Shown piece by piece: positions 24,925 to 32,911 of a stretch of 64,000 bases of DNA. The notes beneath the pieces are model-generated. The model was not told the origin of the DNA and ran no database searches. It saw only the letters and a program-made list of their open reading frames with translations. The stretch's first letter is position 1, and each line of letters opens with the position of its first letter. The translations under genes and the position numbers were made by a program. Source of the stretch: Streptomyces parvus (GTDB lineage: Bacteria; Actinomycetota; Actinomycetes; Streptomycetales; Streptomycetaceae); assembly GCF_014648875.1 (NCBI RefSeq), contig NZ_BMRY01000007.1, forward strand, positions 248,001 to 312,000. The letters run 5' to 3'.

Positions 24925-25167
24925 ATGAGCAAGCACGAGATTCTGAGCCTGTACACATGGACGGCGGGCGCCTGCTTCCGGCACCCGGCAGACGGGGTGA
25001 TGGAGACCGCGGTCGTCAGGGAACTGCATCCTCGCTCCGGACCTGCAAAAACGGTGCGCGCCTGCGAGCGGTGCGTGCTGTCGATGGAGACCGAGCGTGA
25101 ACAGATGGCCCGGGAGCTGGGTTACGACTACGAGCCGGGGCACGCAGGAGCGCCGTTTCCCCCTTGA
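24925..25167 (+). CDS. Small protein with Cys pair (80 aa)
   Basis: An 80-aa protein (MSKHEILSLYTWTAGACF, then VRACERCVLSMETEREQM) that may hold one metal through CERC and an upstream Cys/His. It is the last gene before the repeat arrays and the truncated chromosomal gene, so it is the right-most prophage gene. Such small terminal genes next to an attachment site can be excision factors, but no HTH is clear here. Confidence 0.55.
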   Translation: MSKHEILSLYTWTAGACFRHPADGVMETAVVRELHPRSGPAKTVRACERCVLSMETEREQMARELGYDYEPGHAGAPFPP

Positions 25168-25192
25168 AGGCCAGTTCAGAGGGCCCCTCCCC

Positions 25193-25249
25193 GGGGAGTC
25201 TCTGGGGAGAATCTGGGGAGTGAAGCCCGTTCGGGGAGGCCACGGGGAG
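25193..25249. repeat. Five GGGGAG repeats, mostly 11 bp apart
   Basis: GGGGAG begins at 25193, 25204, 25215, 25233 and 25244, with gaps of 11, 11, 18 and 11 bases. Spacing near one helical turn places all but one step on the same DNA face. This is typical of protein-binding arrays such as integrase arm sites. Confidence 0.65.
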
Positions 25250-25260
25250 ACTCAGGAATG

Positions 25261-25300
25261 GAACTCGCAGAAGCTCAAGGGAACTCGCGGGAACTCAAAG
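25261..25300. repeat. Four tandem 10-bp repeats (GAACTCGCGG-like)
   Basis: Units gaactcgcag, aagctcaagg, gaactcgcgg and gaactcaaag lie end to end at exactly 10-bp period. They directly follow the GGGGAG array and precede the truncated beta-glucosidase gene. Confidence 0.65.
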
Positions 25301-25349
25301 GAAGCAGGTCAAGGGCCTGAGAAGCCTCCGCGGATCACATCTGCCCACG

Positions 25350-26279
25350 TCAGTTCCACCATGGCTGCCGGAAGTAGTAGTTCAGGCCCAGCCAGTCCAG
25401 CGGGGTCGCGATCGTCTCCAAGTCGCCCGGCTGTACCGGAAGTTCGACGCCGTACTCCTCCACCATGTCCTGCGGGTAGCCGCGCCCCAGGATCGGGTCC
25501 AGCCACCAGCGGTTGATGTGGCCGTCGGCGCGGCGGGCGGCGGCGAGGTCGGCCTCGCTCCCGCTCGCCGGCTCGATCGGGCTGAGGTTGTTGACGATGC
25601 CGACCCGGGCGTCCGAGGAGGCCGCCCGGATCGCCTGGACGGCGAGACCGTGGCCCAGGTGCAGGTGGTAGGAGGCGCGCACGGCGGCGGTGAGGTCGGT
25701 GAGGCCCGGTGCCATCCGGCCCTCCAGGTGCCCGATCCACGCCGAGCACAGCGGCTCGTTGAGCGTCGCCCAGTCCTTGACCCGGTCGCCCAGGCGCTCC
25801 ACCACATGGGAGGCGTACGCCGCGAAGTGCTCCGAGGTCTCCCGTACGGTCCAGCCGCCCCGGTCCTGGAGCACCTGCGGCAGGTCCCAGTGGTAGAGCG
25901 TGGCGAACGGGGTGACGCCCGCCTCCAGCAGGCCGTCCACGAGCCGGTCGTAGAAGTCCAGGCCCGCCTTGTTGACCGGCCCGTCGCCGCCGGGCACGAC
26001 GCGCGGCCATGCGATGGAGAAGCGGTAGGCGTCCGCGCCCAGTCGCTTGATCAGGCCGATGTCCTCAGGGACCCGGTGGTAGTGGTCGCAGGCGGTGTCG
26101 CCGGTGTCGCCGCCGTCGACCTTGCCCGGGGTGTGCGAGAACGTGTCCCAGATGGAGGGGGAGCGGCCGTCCTCGGCCACGGCTCCCTCGATCTGGTACG
26201 CGGCGGTGGCGACGCCCCAGGTGAAGTCGGCCGGGAGTGCGGTGAGGTCGGACACGTACTGCCTTTCTGTGGAAGTCAC
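25350..26279 (-). pseudogene. Family 1 beta-glucosidase, truncated at 3' end
   Basis: Remaining 309 codons of a GH1 enzyme (usual length about 450-480). The N terminus FTWGVATAAYQIEGA is intact and the acid/base glutamate is in TLNEP (Glu175). The reading frame ends shortly after LGLNYYFR, and the nucleophile motif (TENG) and the last third of the barrel are missing, so no activity is expected. GTG 26279 overlaps the upstream permease stop (GTGA). The intact gene would have hydrolysed the beta-glucosides imported by the ABC system. Truncation coincides with the prophage edge. Confidence 0.85.
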
Positions 26280-27169
26280 TTGACGGCTCCCGCGGTGAGA
26301 CCGGCCACCAGGTAGCGCTGGAGCAGCAGGAAGCCCACGACGATCGGGACGCTGACGACGAGGGACGCGGCCATGACCTGGTTCCAGTACACGTCGTTCT
26401 GCGTCGCGTAGCCCTGGAGGCCGACGGAGAGGGTCCGGGTGGCGTCGTTCGTCATGACGGAGGCGAAGAGGACTTCGCCCCAGGCCGTCATGAAGGAGTA
26501 GACGGAGACCGCGACGATTCCCGGGACGGCGGCCGGTACGACGACCTGGAGCAGAGCGCGGACGGGTCCGCAGCCGTCGACCAGGGCCGCTTCGTCCAGG
26601 TCCCGGGGGATGGAGTCGAAGTAGCCGATCAGCATCCAGATGGAGAACGGCAGCGAGAACGTGAGGTAGGTGAGGATGAGTCCGCCGCGCGAGCCGTACA
26701 GGGCGACGCCGGTGCTGTTGCCGATGTTGACGAAGATGAGGAACAGCGGGAGCAGGAAGAGGATTCCCGGGAACATCTGCGTGGAGAGCACCGTGACGGT
26801 GAAGACCCGCTTTCCCCGGAACCGGTAGCGGCTCACCGCGTACGCCGAGAACACCGCGATGGTCACCGACAGCACCGTCGCCGAGCCCGCCACGATCAGC
26901 GAGTTGACGAAGTACTTGGCGAGCGGGACGGTCTCCCAGATGTCGAAGTACGGCTGGATCGTCAGCGTGGACGGGAGCCACTGGAACTTCCCCGACACGT
27001 CCTGGAGCGGCTTCAGCGAGCTGCTGACCATGACGTAGACCGGCAGCAGGACGAAACCGGCGAGCAGGGTGAGGATGATGCGCCGGGTCCACAGGAAGGA
27101 CTGCGGGGCCGCCATCGGCGAGCGGGCCCGCGACCTGGTGGTCCGGGTCGGCCGTGTGAGGCTAGACAT
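26276..27169 (-). CDS. Sugar ABC transporter permease (MalG/CebG type)
   Basis: A 297-aa inner-membrane protein with about six membrane segments and the EAA loop DEAALVDGCGPVRALLQVVVP (in part) that contacts the ATPase. The cytoplasmic N terminus is basic. Like other CUT1 systems in Streptomyces there is no ATPase gene here. The shared ATPase MsiK usually serves such importers. It overlaps the upstream permease gene by 8 bases and the glucosidase start by 4, so the set is translationally coupled. Confidence 0.9.
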   Translation of the reverse strand: MSSLTRPTRTTRSRARSPMAAPQSFLWTRRIILTLLAGFVLLPVYVMVSSSLKPLQDVSGKFQWLPSTLTIQPYFDIWETVPLAKYFVNSLIVAGSATVLSVTIAVFSAYAVSRYRFRGKRVFTVTVLSTQMFPGILFLLPLFLIFVNIGNSTGVALYGSRGGLILTYLTFSLPFSIWMLIGYFDSIPRDLDEAALVDGCGPVRALLQVVVPAAVPGIVAVSVYSFMTAWGEVLFASVMTNDATRTLSVGLQGYATQNDVYWNQVMAASLVVSVPIVVGFLLLQRYLVAGLTAGAVK

Positions 27170-28175
27170 CGGCGCCCTTCCTTCCGCGCGAGGTGAAGAA
27201 CAGGTAGACGGCCGTCACGATCAGGAGGAAGAGCAGCAGCAGGACGGACATCGCCGAACCGGTGCCGAAGTTCCAGGTGACGAACGACGACTGGTAGATG
27301 TGGATCGAGATCAGGTCCGCGTTCTCCGGCGCCGATTTCCCGAACAGCACGAACGGGGTGTTGAAGTCGTTGAACGTCCAGAGGAAGAGCACCAGGACCA
27401 GCACCTGGTTGACCGGGCGCAGCGAGGGCAGCGTGATGCGGCGGATCTGCTGCCAGATGCCCGCGCCGTCGATCGAGGCGGCCTCGTACAGTTCGCGCGG
27501 GATGTTCTGGAGCCCGGCCATCAGCATGAGGAAGGCGAACGGCCAGCCCTTCCACACCGAGACGATGATCAGGGTGTAGAGACTGTTGTCGCCGATCAGC
27601 CAGAACGACGGCTCGTCCGTGATGCCGAGCTGGTCGTGCAGGACGTGGTTGATCATCCCGTTGTCCCGCTGGAACATGAACGCCCAGGTGATGACGGCCG
27701 CGTAGACCGGCAGGGCGTACGGGACCAGGAAGATCGTCCGCAGGACGCCCCGCCCCCGGAAACTCTCCTGGAGCAGGATCGCTGCTGCTGTGCCGAGCAG
27801 CCAGGCCAGGCCGACGGAGAAGAACGTGAAGACGCAGGTGACGAAGAACGAGTGGAGCAGGGCCTCACCGATCGGCGCGTCGATGTCGACGGCGATCCTG
27901 TAGTTGTCGAGGCCGGACCAGGGCGCGGCGCCCCAGTTGTTGATGAAGAACTGCGTGAGCTGCCGGAAGCTCATCACGATCCCGATGACCATCGGGATGA
28001 TGTGGATGAGGAGTTCCAGCAGGACGGCGGGCAGAAGCAGGAGATAGGGCAGTCCGCCTTGGCGGATCCGGTCGGGGATGCGCGGCAGTCTCCTGCGCGC
28101 ACCCCCGGTGCCCCGGCTCGCACCCCTGCCGGTCGACTTGTCGACCTCGGGGTCCGTGATGACGGTGGCGGTCAT
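27162..28175 (-). CDS. Sugar ABC transporter permease (MalF/CebF type)
   Basis: A 337-aa inner-membrane permease with about six membrane segments after a long basic N terminus. The EAA motif YEAASIDGAGIWQQIRRITL marks the ATPase-docking loop. It pairs with the next permease to form the channel. It starts 12 bases after the binding-protein gene. The set looks like importers for cello-oligosaccharides or related beta-glucosides, judged from the linked beta-glucosidase. Confidence 0.9.
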   Translation of the reverse strand: MTATVITDPEVDKSTGRGASRGTGGARRRLPRIPDRIRQGGLPYLLLLPAVLLELLIHIIPMVIGIVMSFRQLTQFFINNWGAAPWSGLDNYRIAVDIDAPIGEALLHSFFVTCVFTFFSVGLAWLLGTAAAILLQESFRGRGVLRTIFLVPYALPVYAAVITWAFMFQRDNGMINHVLHDQLGITDEPSFWLIGDNSLYTLIIVSVWKGWPFAFLMLMAGLQNIPRELYEAASIDGAGIWQQIRRITLPSLRPVNQVLVLVLFLWTFNDFNTPFVLFGKSAPENADLISIHIYQSSFVTWNFGTGSAMSVLLLLFLLIVTAVYLFFTSRGRKGADV

Positions 28176-28186
28176 GGATCAGGGCC

Positions 28187-29497
28187 TCACTGCTGCATCG
28201 TCTGCTGGGCCTTTTCCAGGCGCTCCTTGACGGATTCCTCGGTCACGGGGCGTCCGGCCGCCGCGTCCGCCCACAGCTCCTTGACGGCCGTGCCCACGGC
28301 CGTCTCGAACTGCGACTCGTTGGGGACCTGGGGGAGCGGGGCGGCGCTGGTGGCGAGGGTGTCGCGCAGGACCTTGAGGTCGGGGGCCCCGAACGCGGCG
28401 TCGGCCTGGGCGGCCTTGACCGGAGGGATGGATCCGTAGGTCTTGTTGAGCAGCTTCTGCTCGGCGTCGCTCGTCATGAACTTCACGAACTTCTTCGCGC
28501 CGTCGATGTTCTTGCTGTTCTTGAACACCGCCATGTTGATGCCCGCGACCATGGAGTTGACCTGCCGGCCCGTGCCCGGGGCGCCCGAGGGGACCGGCAC
28601 CGGGGCCGCGCCCCAGTCGTCCGGCTTCATGCCCTGGGCGGCGAAGGTGGAGGCGGCGGCCTGCCACAGCACCATCGCCGTCCTGCCCTTGGCGAAGTCG
28701 GTGAGCGACTGGTTCTGGGCGTACTCCGCGTTGCCCGGGGCGATGATCTTGTCCTTGGCCATGAAGTCGATGTACTGCTTCACCGCCGCGACCGCACCGT
28801 CCGAGGTGAACGTTGCCTTGCCGTCCTTGTCGAAGAAGTCGGCGCCGTGCTGCTGGCCCAGGACGAAGGTCTGGTGGATGTTGTTGGAGAGGTTGCCGCC
28901 CTCGGCGCCCAGACCCCACTTGCCGTCCTTGGATATCTTCTTGCCGGTTGCGACGAGCTCGTCCCAGGTGGCCGGGGGCTTCTCGATGCCCGCCTCGGCG
29001 AACATCTTCTTGTTGTAGTAGAGGGCGTACGCCAGCGAGTACAGCGGCACGGCGGCGGGCGGTTCGCCCTCCTTGCCGGCCGAGGCGACCGCCGAGTCGA
29101 CGAAGCGGTCCCGGCCGCCGATCGCCTCGAAGTTCGCCTCGTCCCACGGCAGGAGCGCGCCGGTCGCCTGGAGCGAGGCCGACCAGGTGTTGCCGATGTT
29201 CAGCACGTCCGGGCCCTGACCGGAGGTGGTGGCGGCGAGGATCCGGTTCAGCAGGTCGGCCCACGGCACGACCTCCAGCTTCACCTTGATCCCGGTCTCC
29301 TTCTCGAACTTCTTCAGCTCGGGGGTGAGGATCTTCTTGTCGGCCTCGATGCTGGGTCCCTGGTTGGACGCCCAGTAGGTGAGGGTCTTCGGCGACTCGT
29401 TGCTGCCGCCCGAGGTGGTTCCCCCACCACAGCCGGTGGCGGCCACGGCGATGGAGAGGGCGAGGGTGACGGCGCTTGCGGCTCTGAGATGACGCAT
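28187..29497 (-). CDS. Sugar-binding lipoprotein of ABC transporter
   Basis: A 436-aa family 1 extracellular solute-binding protein. The start at 29497 gives a good signal peptide with lipobox AATGC (Cys23). An in-frame start 18 codons upstream would put charged residues before it. Conserved pieces include LTYWASNQG, VPWADLLNRILAA, GPDVLNIGN and GRTAMVLWQAA. It should capture the sugar and pass it to the two permeases. It is the first gene of the operon, downstream of the 23-bp inverted repeat. Confidence 0.9.
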   Translation of the reverse strand: MRHLRAASAVTLALSIAVAATGCGGGTTSGGSNESPKTLTYWASNQGPSIEADKKILTPELKKFEKETGIKVKLEVVPWADLLNRILAATTSGQGPDVLNIGNTWSASLQATGALLPWDEANFEAIGGRDRFVDSAVASAGKEGEPPAAVPLYSLAYALYYNKKMFAEAGIEKPPATWDELVATGKKISKDGKWGLGAEGGNLSNNIHQTFVLGQQHGADFFDKDGKATFTSDGAVAAVKQYIDFMAKDKIIAPGNAEYAQNQSLTDFAKGRTAMVLWQAAASTFAAQGMKPDDWGAAPVPVPSGAPGTGRQVNSMVAGINMAVFKNSKNIDGAKKFVKFMTSDAEQKLLNKTYGSIPPVKAAQADAAFGAPDLKVLRDTLATSAAPLPQVPNESQFETAVGTAVKELWADAAAGRPVTEESVKERLEKAQQTMQQ

Positions 29498-29553
29498 GAG
29501 AGGTGGCCCCTTTCCGGGGATGGCTGCGTTCGGGAACCGAACGGCCTCCATGA

Positions 29554-29576
29554 CTTAATTTATGCCGTGATTTAAG
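29554..29576. promoter_or_regulatory. Putative ROK operator
   Basis: An A/T-rich inverted repeat with arms CTTAA and TTTAAG, centred on TGCCGTG, stands between the divergent binding-protein and ROK genes. A/T-rich symmetrical sites with TTAA arms resemble those of NagC/Mlc-type ROK repressors. Confidence 0.55.
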
Positions 29577-29639
29577 AGGTGAGAGAAGGTCGCGTCAAGG
29601 CCTTGGGCCGGGGTATGTTCCTGGACGGGAAGGAGCACC

Positions 29640-30971
29640 ATGGCCGAGCGCAACAGACGAACCGTGCGTGACCTGCGGCGGGGCAACCGGGCGCGGGTAT
29701 TGCAACGGTTGTATTTCGACGGGCCGCTGAGCCGTCAGGAGCTCGGCCCGGTCACGGGCCTGAGTTCGGGTTCCATCAGCAACGTCGTCGCGGAGCTGTC
29801 CGCCGAGGGCCTGCTGGAGGAGGCCGGCGTCGTCGACTCGGACGGCGGCCGCCCCCGTACGCTGCTGCGCGTCGCTCCGGACGGCGGCCTCCTCGTCGGC
29901 ATCGACATCGGCGAGACCCGCGTCCGGGTCGAGCTGTTCGACCTCTCCCTCACCGAACTGGCCCGTACGGAACGGCTGTTGGCCCAGCATGGTTACGACG
30001 TCGAGCGCATCGTCGCCCATGTCCGCACCGGCGTCGCGGACGTGCTGCGCGACGCGGGCGCCGATCCGCGCCGGCTGCTCGGCATCGGGATCGGGGTCCC
30101 CGGCATCATCGAGCGCGACGGCCCCGAAGGCCCCGACGGCACCCGCGGCGCGGTGGTGCACGGCCAGACGATCGGCTGGCGCGCGGTCCCCTTCGAACAG
30201 CTGCTGCGCGAGGCGGTCGACGTACCGCCCGAGGTGCCGCTCTTCATCGACAACGGCGCCAAGACGCTCGGCCAGGCCGAGATGTGGTTCGGCGGCGGCC
30301 GGGGCGCGGGCGCCGCCGCCATCGCCCTGATCGGCTCGGGTGTGGGCGCCTGCGTCGACCACGGCGACATCCTCGACGAGGACCGCACCAGCCTCGCCCT
30401 CGAATGGGGCCACACGACTGTCCAGCTCCGCGGACGCCGGTGCCGCTGCGGATCCATCGGCTGCCTGGAGGCGTACGCGGGCGCGGAAGCCCTGCGCGAG
30501 CGCTGGCGGGAGGCGGGCGGCCCGCTGCCCGAGGGCGCCGACGACGAGACCGCTCTCGCCGCCCTGCTCGCCGCCGCCTACCCGGGGCGCCGTGCCACCC
30601 CGGACCCGGTGGCCCTCGCGCTGCTCGACGAGACGGCCGAATGCCTCGGCGCGGCCCTCGCCGACCTGGTCAACCTCTTCCTGCCCGAGCGGATCCTGAT
30701 CGGCGGCTGGGCGGGCCTGCTCCTCGGCCCCCGCCTGCTCCCGGAGATCCGCCGGTACGCCAACGAGTACGCCCTGAGCCACGCGGCTGCCCGCACCACC
30801 ATCGAGATGGGCCGCCTCGGCCCGGACGCGGTCACCGTGGGCGCGGCGACGCTCCCGCTCGCGGACTTCCTGACCCGGGGCGGCAGCCGCCCCGAGCCGG
30901 GCGGGTCGGGCACCCCACCACGTACGGCCTTCGAAGCGGTACGGGAACGGCACCGGACCCCGGTCAACTGA
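29640..30971 (+). CDS. ROK-family transcriptional regulator
   Basis: A 443-aa repressor-type ROK protein. The N-terminal winged helix spans about 8-75 (RVLQRLYFDGPLSRQELG, LSSGSISNVV). The sugar-binding ATPase-like fold starts at GIDIGETRVRVELFD, and the zinc signature is CRCGSIGCLEAYAG. It is divergent from the sugar ABC operon, with an inverted repeat between, so it probably represses the operon until the sugar is present. The ATG follows AAGGAGC. Its end overlaps the convergent Nudix gene by 8 bases. Confidence 0.9.
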   Translation: MAERNRRTVRDLRRGNRARVLQRLYFDGPLSRQELGPVTGLSSGSISNVVAELSAEGLLEEAGVVDSDGGRPRTLLRVAPDGGLLVGIDIGETRVRVELFDLSLTELARTERLLAQHGYDVERIVAHVRTGVADVLRDAGADPRRLLGIGIGVPGIIERDGPEGPDGTRGAVVHGQTIGWRAVPFEQLLREAVDVPPEVPLFIDNGAKTLGQAEMWFGGGRGAGAAAIALIGSGVGACVDHGDILDEDRTSLALEWGHTTVQLRGRRCRCGSIGCLEAYAGAEALRERWREAGGPLPEGADDETALAALLAAAYPGRRATPDPVALALLDETAECLGAALADLVNLFLPERILIGGWAGLLLGPRLLPEIRRYANEYALSHAAARTTIEMGRLGPDAVTVGAATLPLADFLTRGGSRPEPGGSGTPPRTAFEAVRERHRTPVN

Positions 30972-31491
30972 GGGGGCGTGCCTTGCCGGGCCGCCCTCGG
31001 CCTGCCGCCTCGCGCTGCGCTACCCAGCCCTGGTCCACCCGGCCCAGGTGCGCGTCCTGGGCGTCGGCGAGCGGGTGCGCCAGGGGAAGCGGCACGAAAC
31101 GGCAGACGAACCGCATGCCCGCGTCGCCGCCATCGCCGTGGACCCGGTGCTCCCACTCCTCCGGTCCCTCCGGCGGTGCGTCGAGCAGGAGATAAGTCGT
31201 CAGCCGGGGCTGCCCGGTCCCGGGGTGCGGCCGCCCGTCCACGGCGATCCGCCGGACGACGCGGGCCCCGGTCAGCCCGGTCTCCTCGGCGACCTCGCGC
31301 AGGACGGCCCGCTCCGGATCCTCACCGGGCGCGACACCGCCCGCGGGCACCTGGGTGCCGGCCTCGGGGAAGGCCGGCTGGTCGAACACCAGCAGAGCGG
31401 GGGAGGGGTGACGCCGGATCACATAGGCGGCGACCCGGACGCGAGGCGGGAGAGGGGGCGAGGAAGAGGGAGAGGGAGAGGAAGAGGCCAT
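30964..31491 (-). CDS. Nudix hydrolase
   Basis: A 175-aa protein with a complete Nudix box GGVAPGEDPERAVLREVAEE (followed by TGLTG), which hydrolyses nucleoside diphosphate-linked compounds with Mg. The start at 31491 is preferred since GAGGA lies eight bases before it, and the ATG at 31500 has no room for a ribosome site. A Ser/Pro-rich stretch precedes the fold. Substrate is unknown. It stands between the ROK and LacI regulators, transcribed leftward. Confidence 0.85.
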   Translation of the reverse strand: MASSSPSPSSSPPLPPRVRVAAYVIRRHPSPALLVFDQPAFPEAGTQVPAGGVAPGEDPERAVLREVAEETGLTGARVVRRIAVDGRPHPGTGQPRLTTYLLLDAPPEGPEEWEHRVHGDGGDAGMRFVCRFVPLPLAHPLADAQDAHLGRVDQGWVAQREAAGRGRPGKARPLS

Positions 31492-31559
31492 GAACGGCAT
31501 CCTCGCGCACGCCGGGGAGCCGTGAGCCCCCGCCTGACAGGCCTCAGGGGAGCCGTCGT

Positions 31560-32648
31560 TCAGGCCGACCCCCGCACCACCAGCTCCGGTTCGAAGATCA
31601 CCGAGGTCACCGGGCCGTCCGGCCGCGCCAGCCGGTCCAGCAGCAGGCGGGTCATCTCCGCCGCCATCCCCTCCACCGGCTGGCGGACCGTGGTCAGCGG
31701 CGGACGGCAGGCCAGCGCCGCGCTGCTGTCGTCGAAGCCGACCACCGCCACGTCCCCCGGCACCGAGCGGCCGTGCTCCCGCAGGACATGGCAGGCCCCG
31801 AGCGCCATCAGGTCGTTGGCGGCGAAGACCCCGTCCAGGTCAGGGTGTTCCGCCAGCAGCCGCTCCATCGCCGCCTCGCCGCTCTCCTGGGTGAACTGCC
31901 CCTCGACGACAGGGATGTACGGGTGCCCATGGCGCGCCATGGTGTCCCGGAACCCCGTCAGGCGAGCCTGCCCCGCCGGGACGTCCAGCGGACCGCTGAT
32001 CGTCGCTGTACGGCGGCATCCCCGGCCGAGCAGATGCTCCGCCGCCAGCCGTGCGCCGTCCTGGTGCGCGAGATCGACGTAGCTGACCGGGACCGGCCGC
32101 GCCGGGCGTGCGAACAGGACAGCCGCCAGGCCGGCTTCGGCGATGAGGGCGGGCAGCGGGTCCTCGGCGTGCGTGGAGACGACCAGGGCGCCGTCCGCGC
32201 TGCCCTGCCGCAGGTACGCCACCACCTCCTCGCGCGACCGCGAGGACTCCGCGAACATCAGCACCGGGTGCATCCCGCGCGGCCGCAGGTAGTTGACCAC
32301 CCCGGTCACCACCCGGCCGAAGAACGGGTCGGCGAGGACCTGCGCGGTGAACGAGCTCCCGTCCCCGGACTCGGTGGTGTCTTCGGATTCTTCTGCCGCC
32401 CCCGGCTCGACACCCGCGCCCGACACCACCAGCGCGATGGCGTCGGCCCGCCGGGTGACCAGGGACCTGGCCGCCCGGTTGGGGGTGTAGCCCGTCACGG
32501 AGACCGCCCGGCGCACCGCCTCCTGGATCACCGGGTCGACATTGCGCACCCCGTTGACGACCCGGGAAACGGTGGCGCGCGAGACGCCCGCCGCCCGGGC
32601 CACGTCCTCCAGGGTGGGCGCTCCGGCCGACCGCAGATCATCCGTCAT
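31560..32648 (-). CDS. LacI-family transcriptional regulator
   Basis: A 362-aa repressor. The DNA-binding head is classical (TLEDVARAAGVSRATVSRVVNG, in part) with the hinge helix YTPNRAARSLV, followed by a periplasmic-binding-type ligand domain. A 30-residue acidic insert (EPGAAEESEDTTESGDG) lies near residue 80-97, where most LacI proteins have a short link. A perfect palindrome 20 bases upstream is likely its own operator. The target may also include sugar genes elsewhere, since no adjacent sugar gene is in the same orientation. Confidence 0.9.
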   Translation of the reverse strand: MTDDLRSAGAPTLEDVARAAGVSRATVSRVVNGVRNVDPVIQEAVRRAVSVTGYTPNRAARSLVTRRADAIALVVSGAGVEPGAAEESEDTTESGDGSSFTAQVLADPFFGRVVTGVVNYLRPRGMHPVLMFAESSRSREEVVAYLRQGSADGALVVSTHAEDPLPALIAEAGLAAVLFARPARPVPVSYVDLAHQDGARLAAEHLLGRGCRRTATISGPLDVPAGQARLTGFRDTMARHGHPYIPVVEGQFTQESGEAAMERLLAEHPDLDGVFAANDLMALGACHVLREHGRSVPGDVAVVGFDDSSAALACRPPLTTVRQPVEGMAAEMTRLLLDRLARPDGPVTSVIFEPELVVRGSA

Positions 32649-32667
32649 GAGCGCCTTTATAGCACTG

Positions 32668-32685
32668 ATGGAGAGCGCTCTCCAT
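32668..32685. promoter_or_regulatory. LacI-type operator, perfect 18-bp palindrome
   Basis: ATGGAGAGCGCTCTCCAT is fully symmetrical with the central CG typical of LacI-family sites. CebR-type sites in Streptomyces are similar in form (TGGGAGCGCTCCCA). Confidence 0.7.
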
Positions 32686-32911
32686 GGAACGGTCTTCCTG
32701 TCGATACCGATGCGGAGGCGGCCACGCTTGCCTGGCCCGAGAAGTCCCAGGAGGGTTGAACGCGGCCGGACGAGGGGGAAGTTCAGGGCGGCGGTATTCG
32801 GCCATGGACCGGCCGGGGGCGGCCGAGTATCACGTTTTGCTTGTGATCAGTCACTGTGCGGACCTACGTTGCCCCTTGCGAGATGTACCGAAGCCAGTGG
32901 GGGAGCCACGT

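Larger units (their letters stand above)
1..25350. mobile_element. Right part of a siphophage-like prophage (left end outside window)
   Basis: The tail module, frameshifted chaperones, tape measure, baseplate genes, endolysin, holin and HNH nuclease follow the standard late-gene order of actinobacterial siphophages. They are followed by about 11 kb of small accessory genes. The right limit is set where a chromosomal beta-glucosidase gene resumes in truncated form, just past two short repeat arrays. Terminase, portal, capsid and integrase are not in the window and should lie to the left. The element type is well supported. The exact right junction is inferred and could lie anywhere between about 25,170 and 25,375. 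Confidence 0.85.
25168..25375. other. Probable right attachment region (attR) of the prophage
   Basis: This non-coding stretch joins the last prophage gene to the interior of a chromosomal beta-glucosidase gene. It holds the two repeat arrays, and glucosidase similarity stops within about 25 bases of the gene's new stop at 25350. The core sequence cannot be defined without the left junction. Confidence 0.5.

Noticed and set aside
25168..25350. tRNA or tmRNA gene as the attachment site
   Set aside because: No cloverleaf or TTCRA-type arm is visible. The chromosomal side is a protein-coding gene.
32700..32911. c-di-AMP (ydaO) riboswitch before the Rpf gene
   Set aside because: Such switches precede some Streptomyces rpf genes, but I could not find the conserved core pairings in this leader. 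Only the GGGGGAG ribosome site stands out. A covariance search with the Rfam ydaO model would decide.
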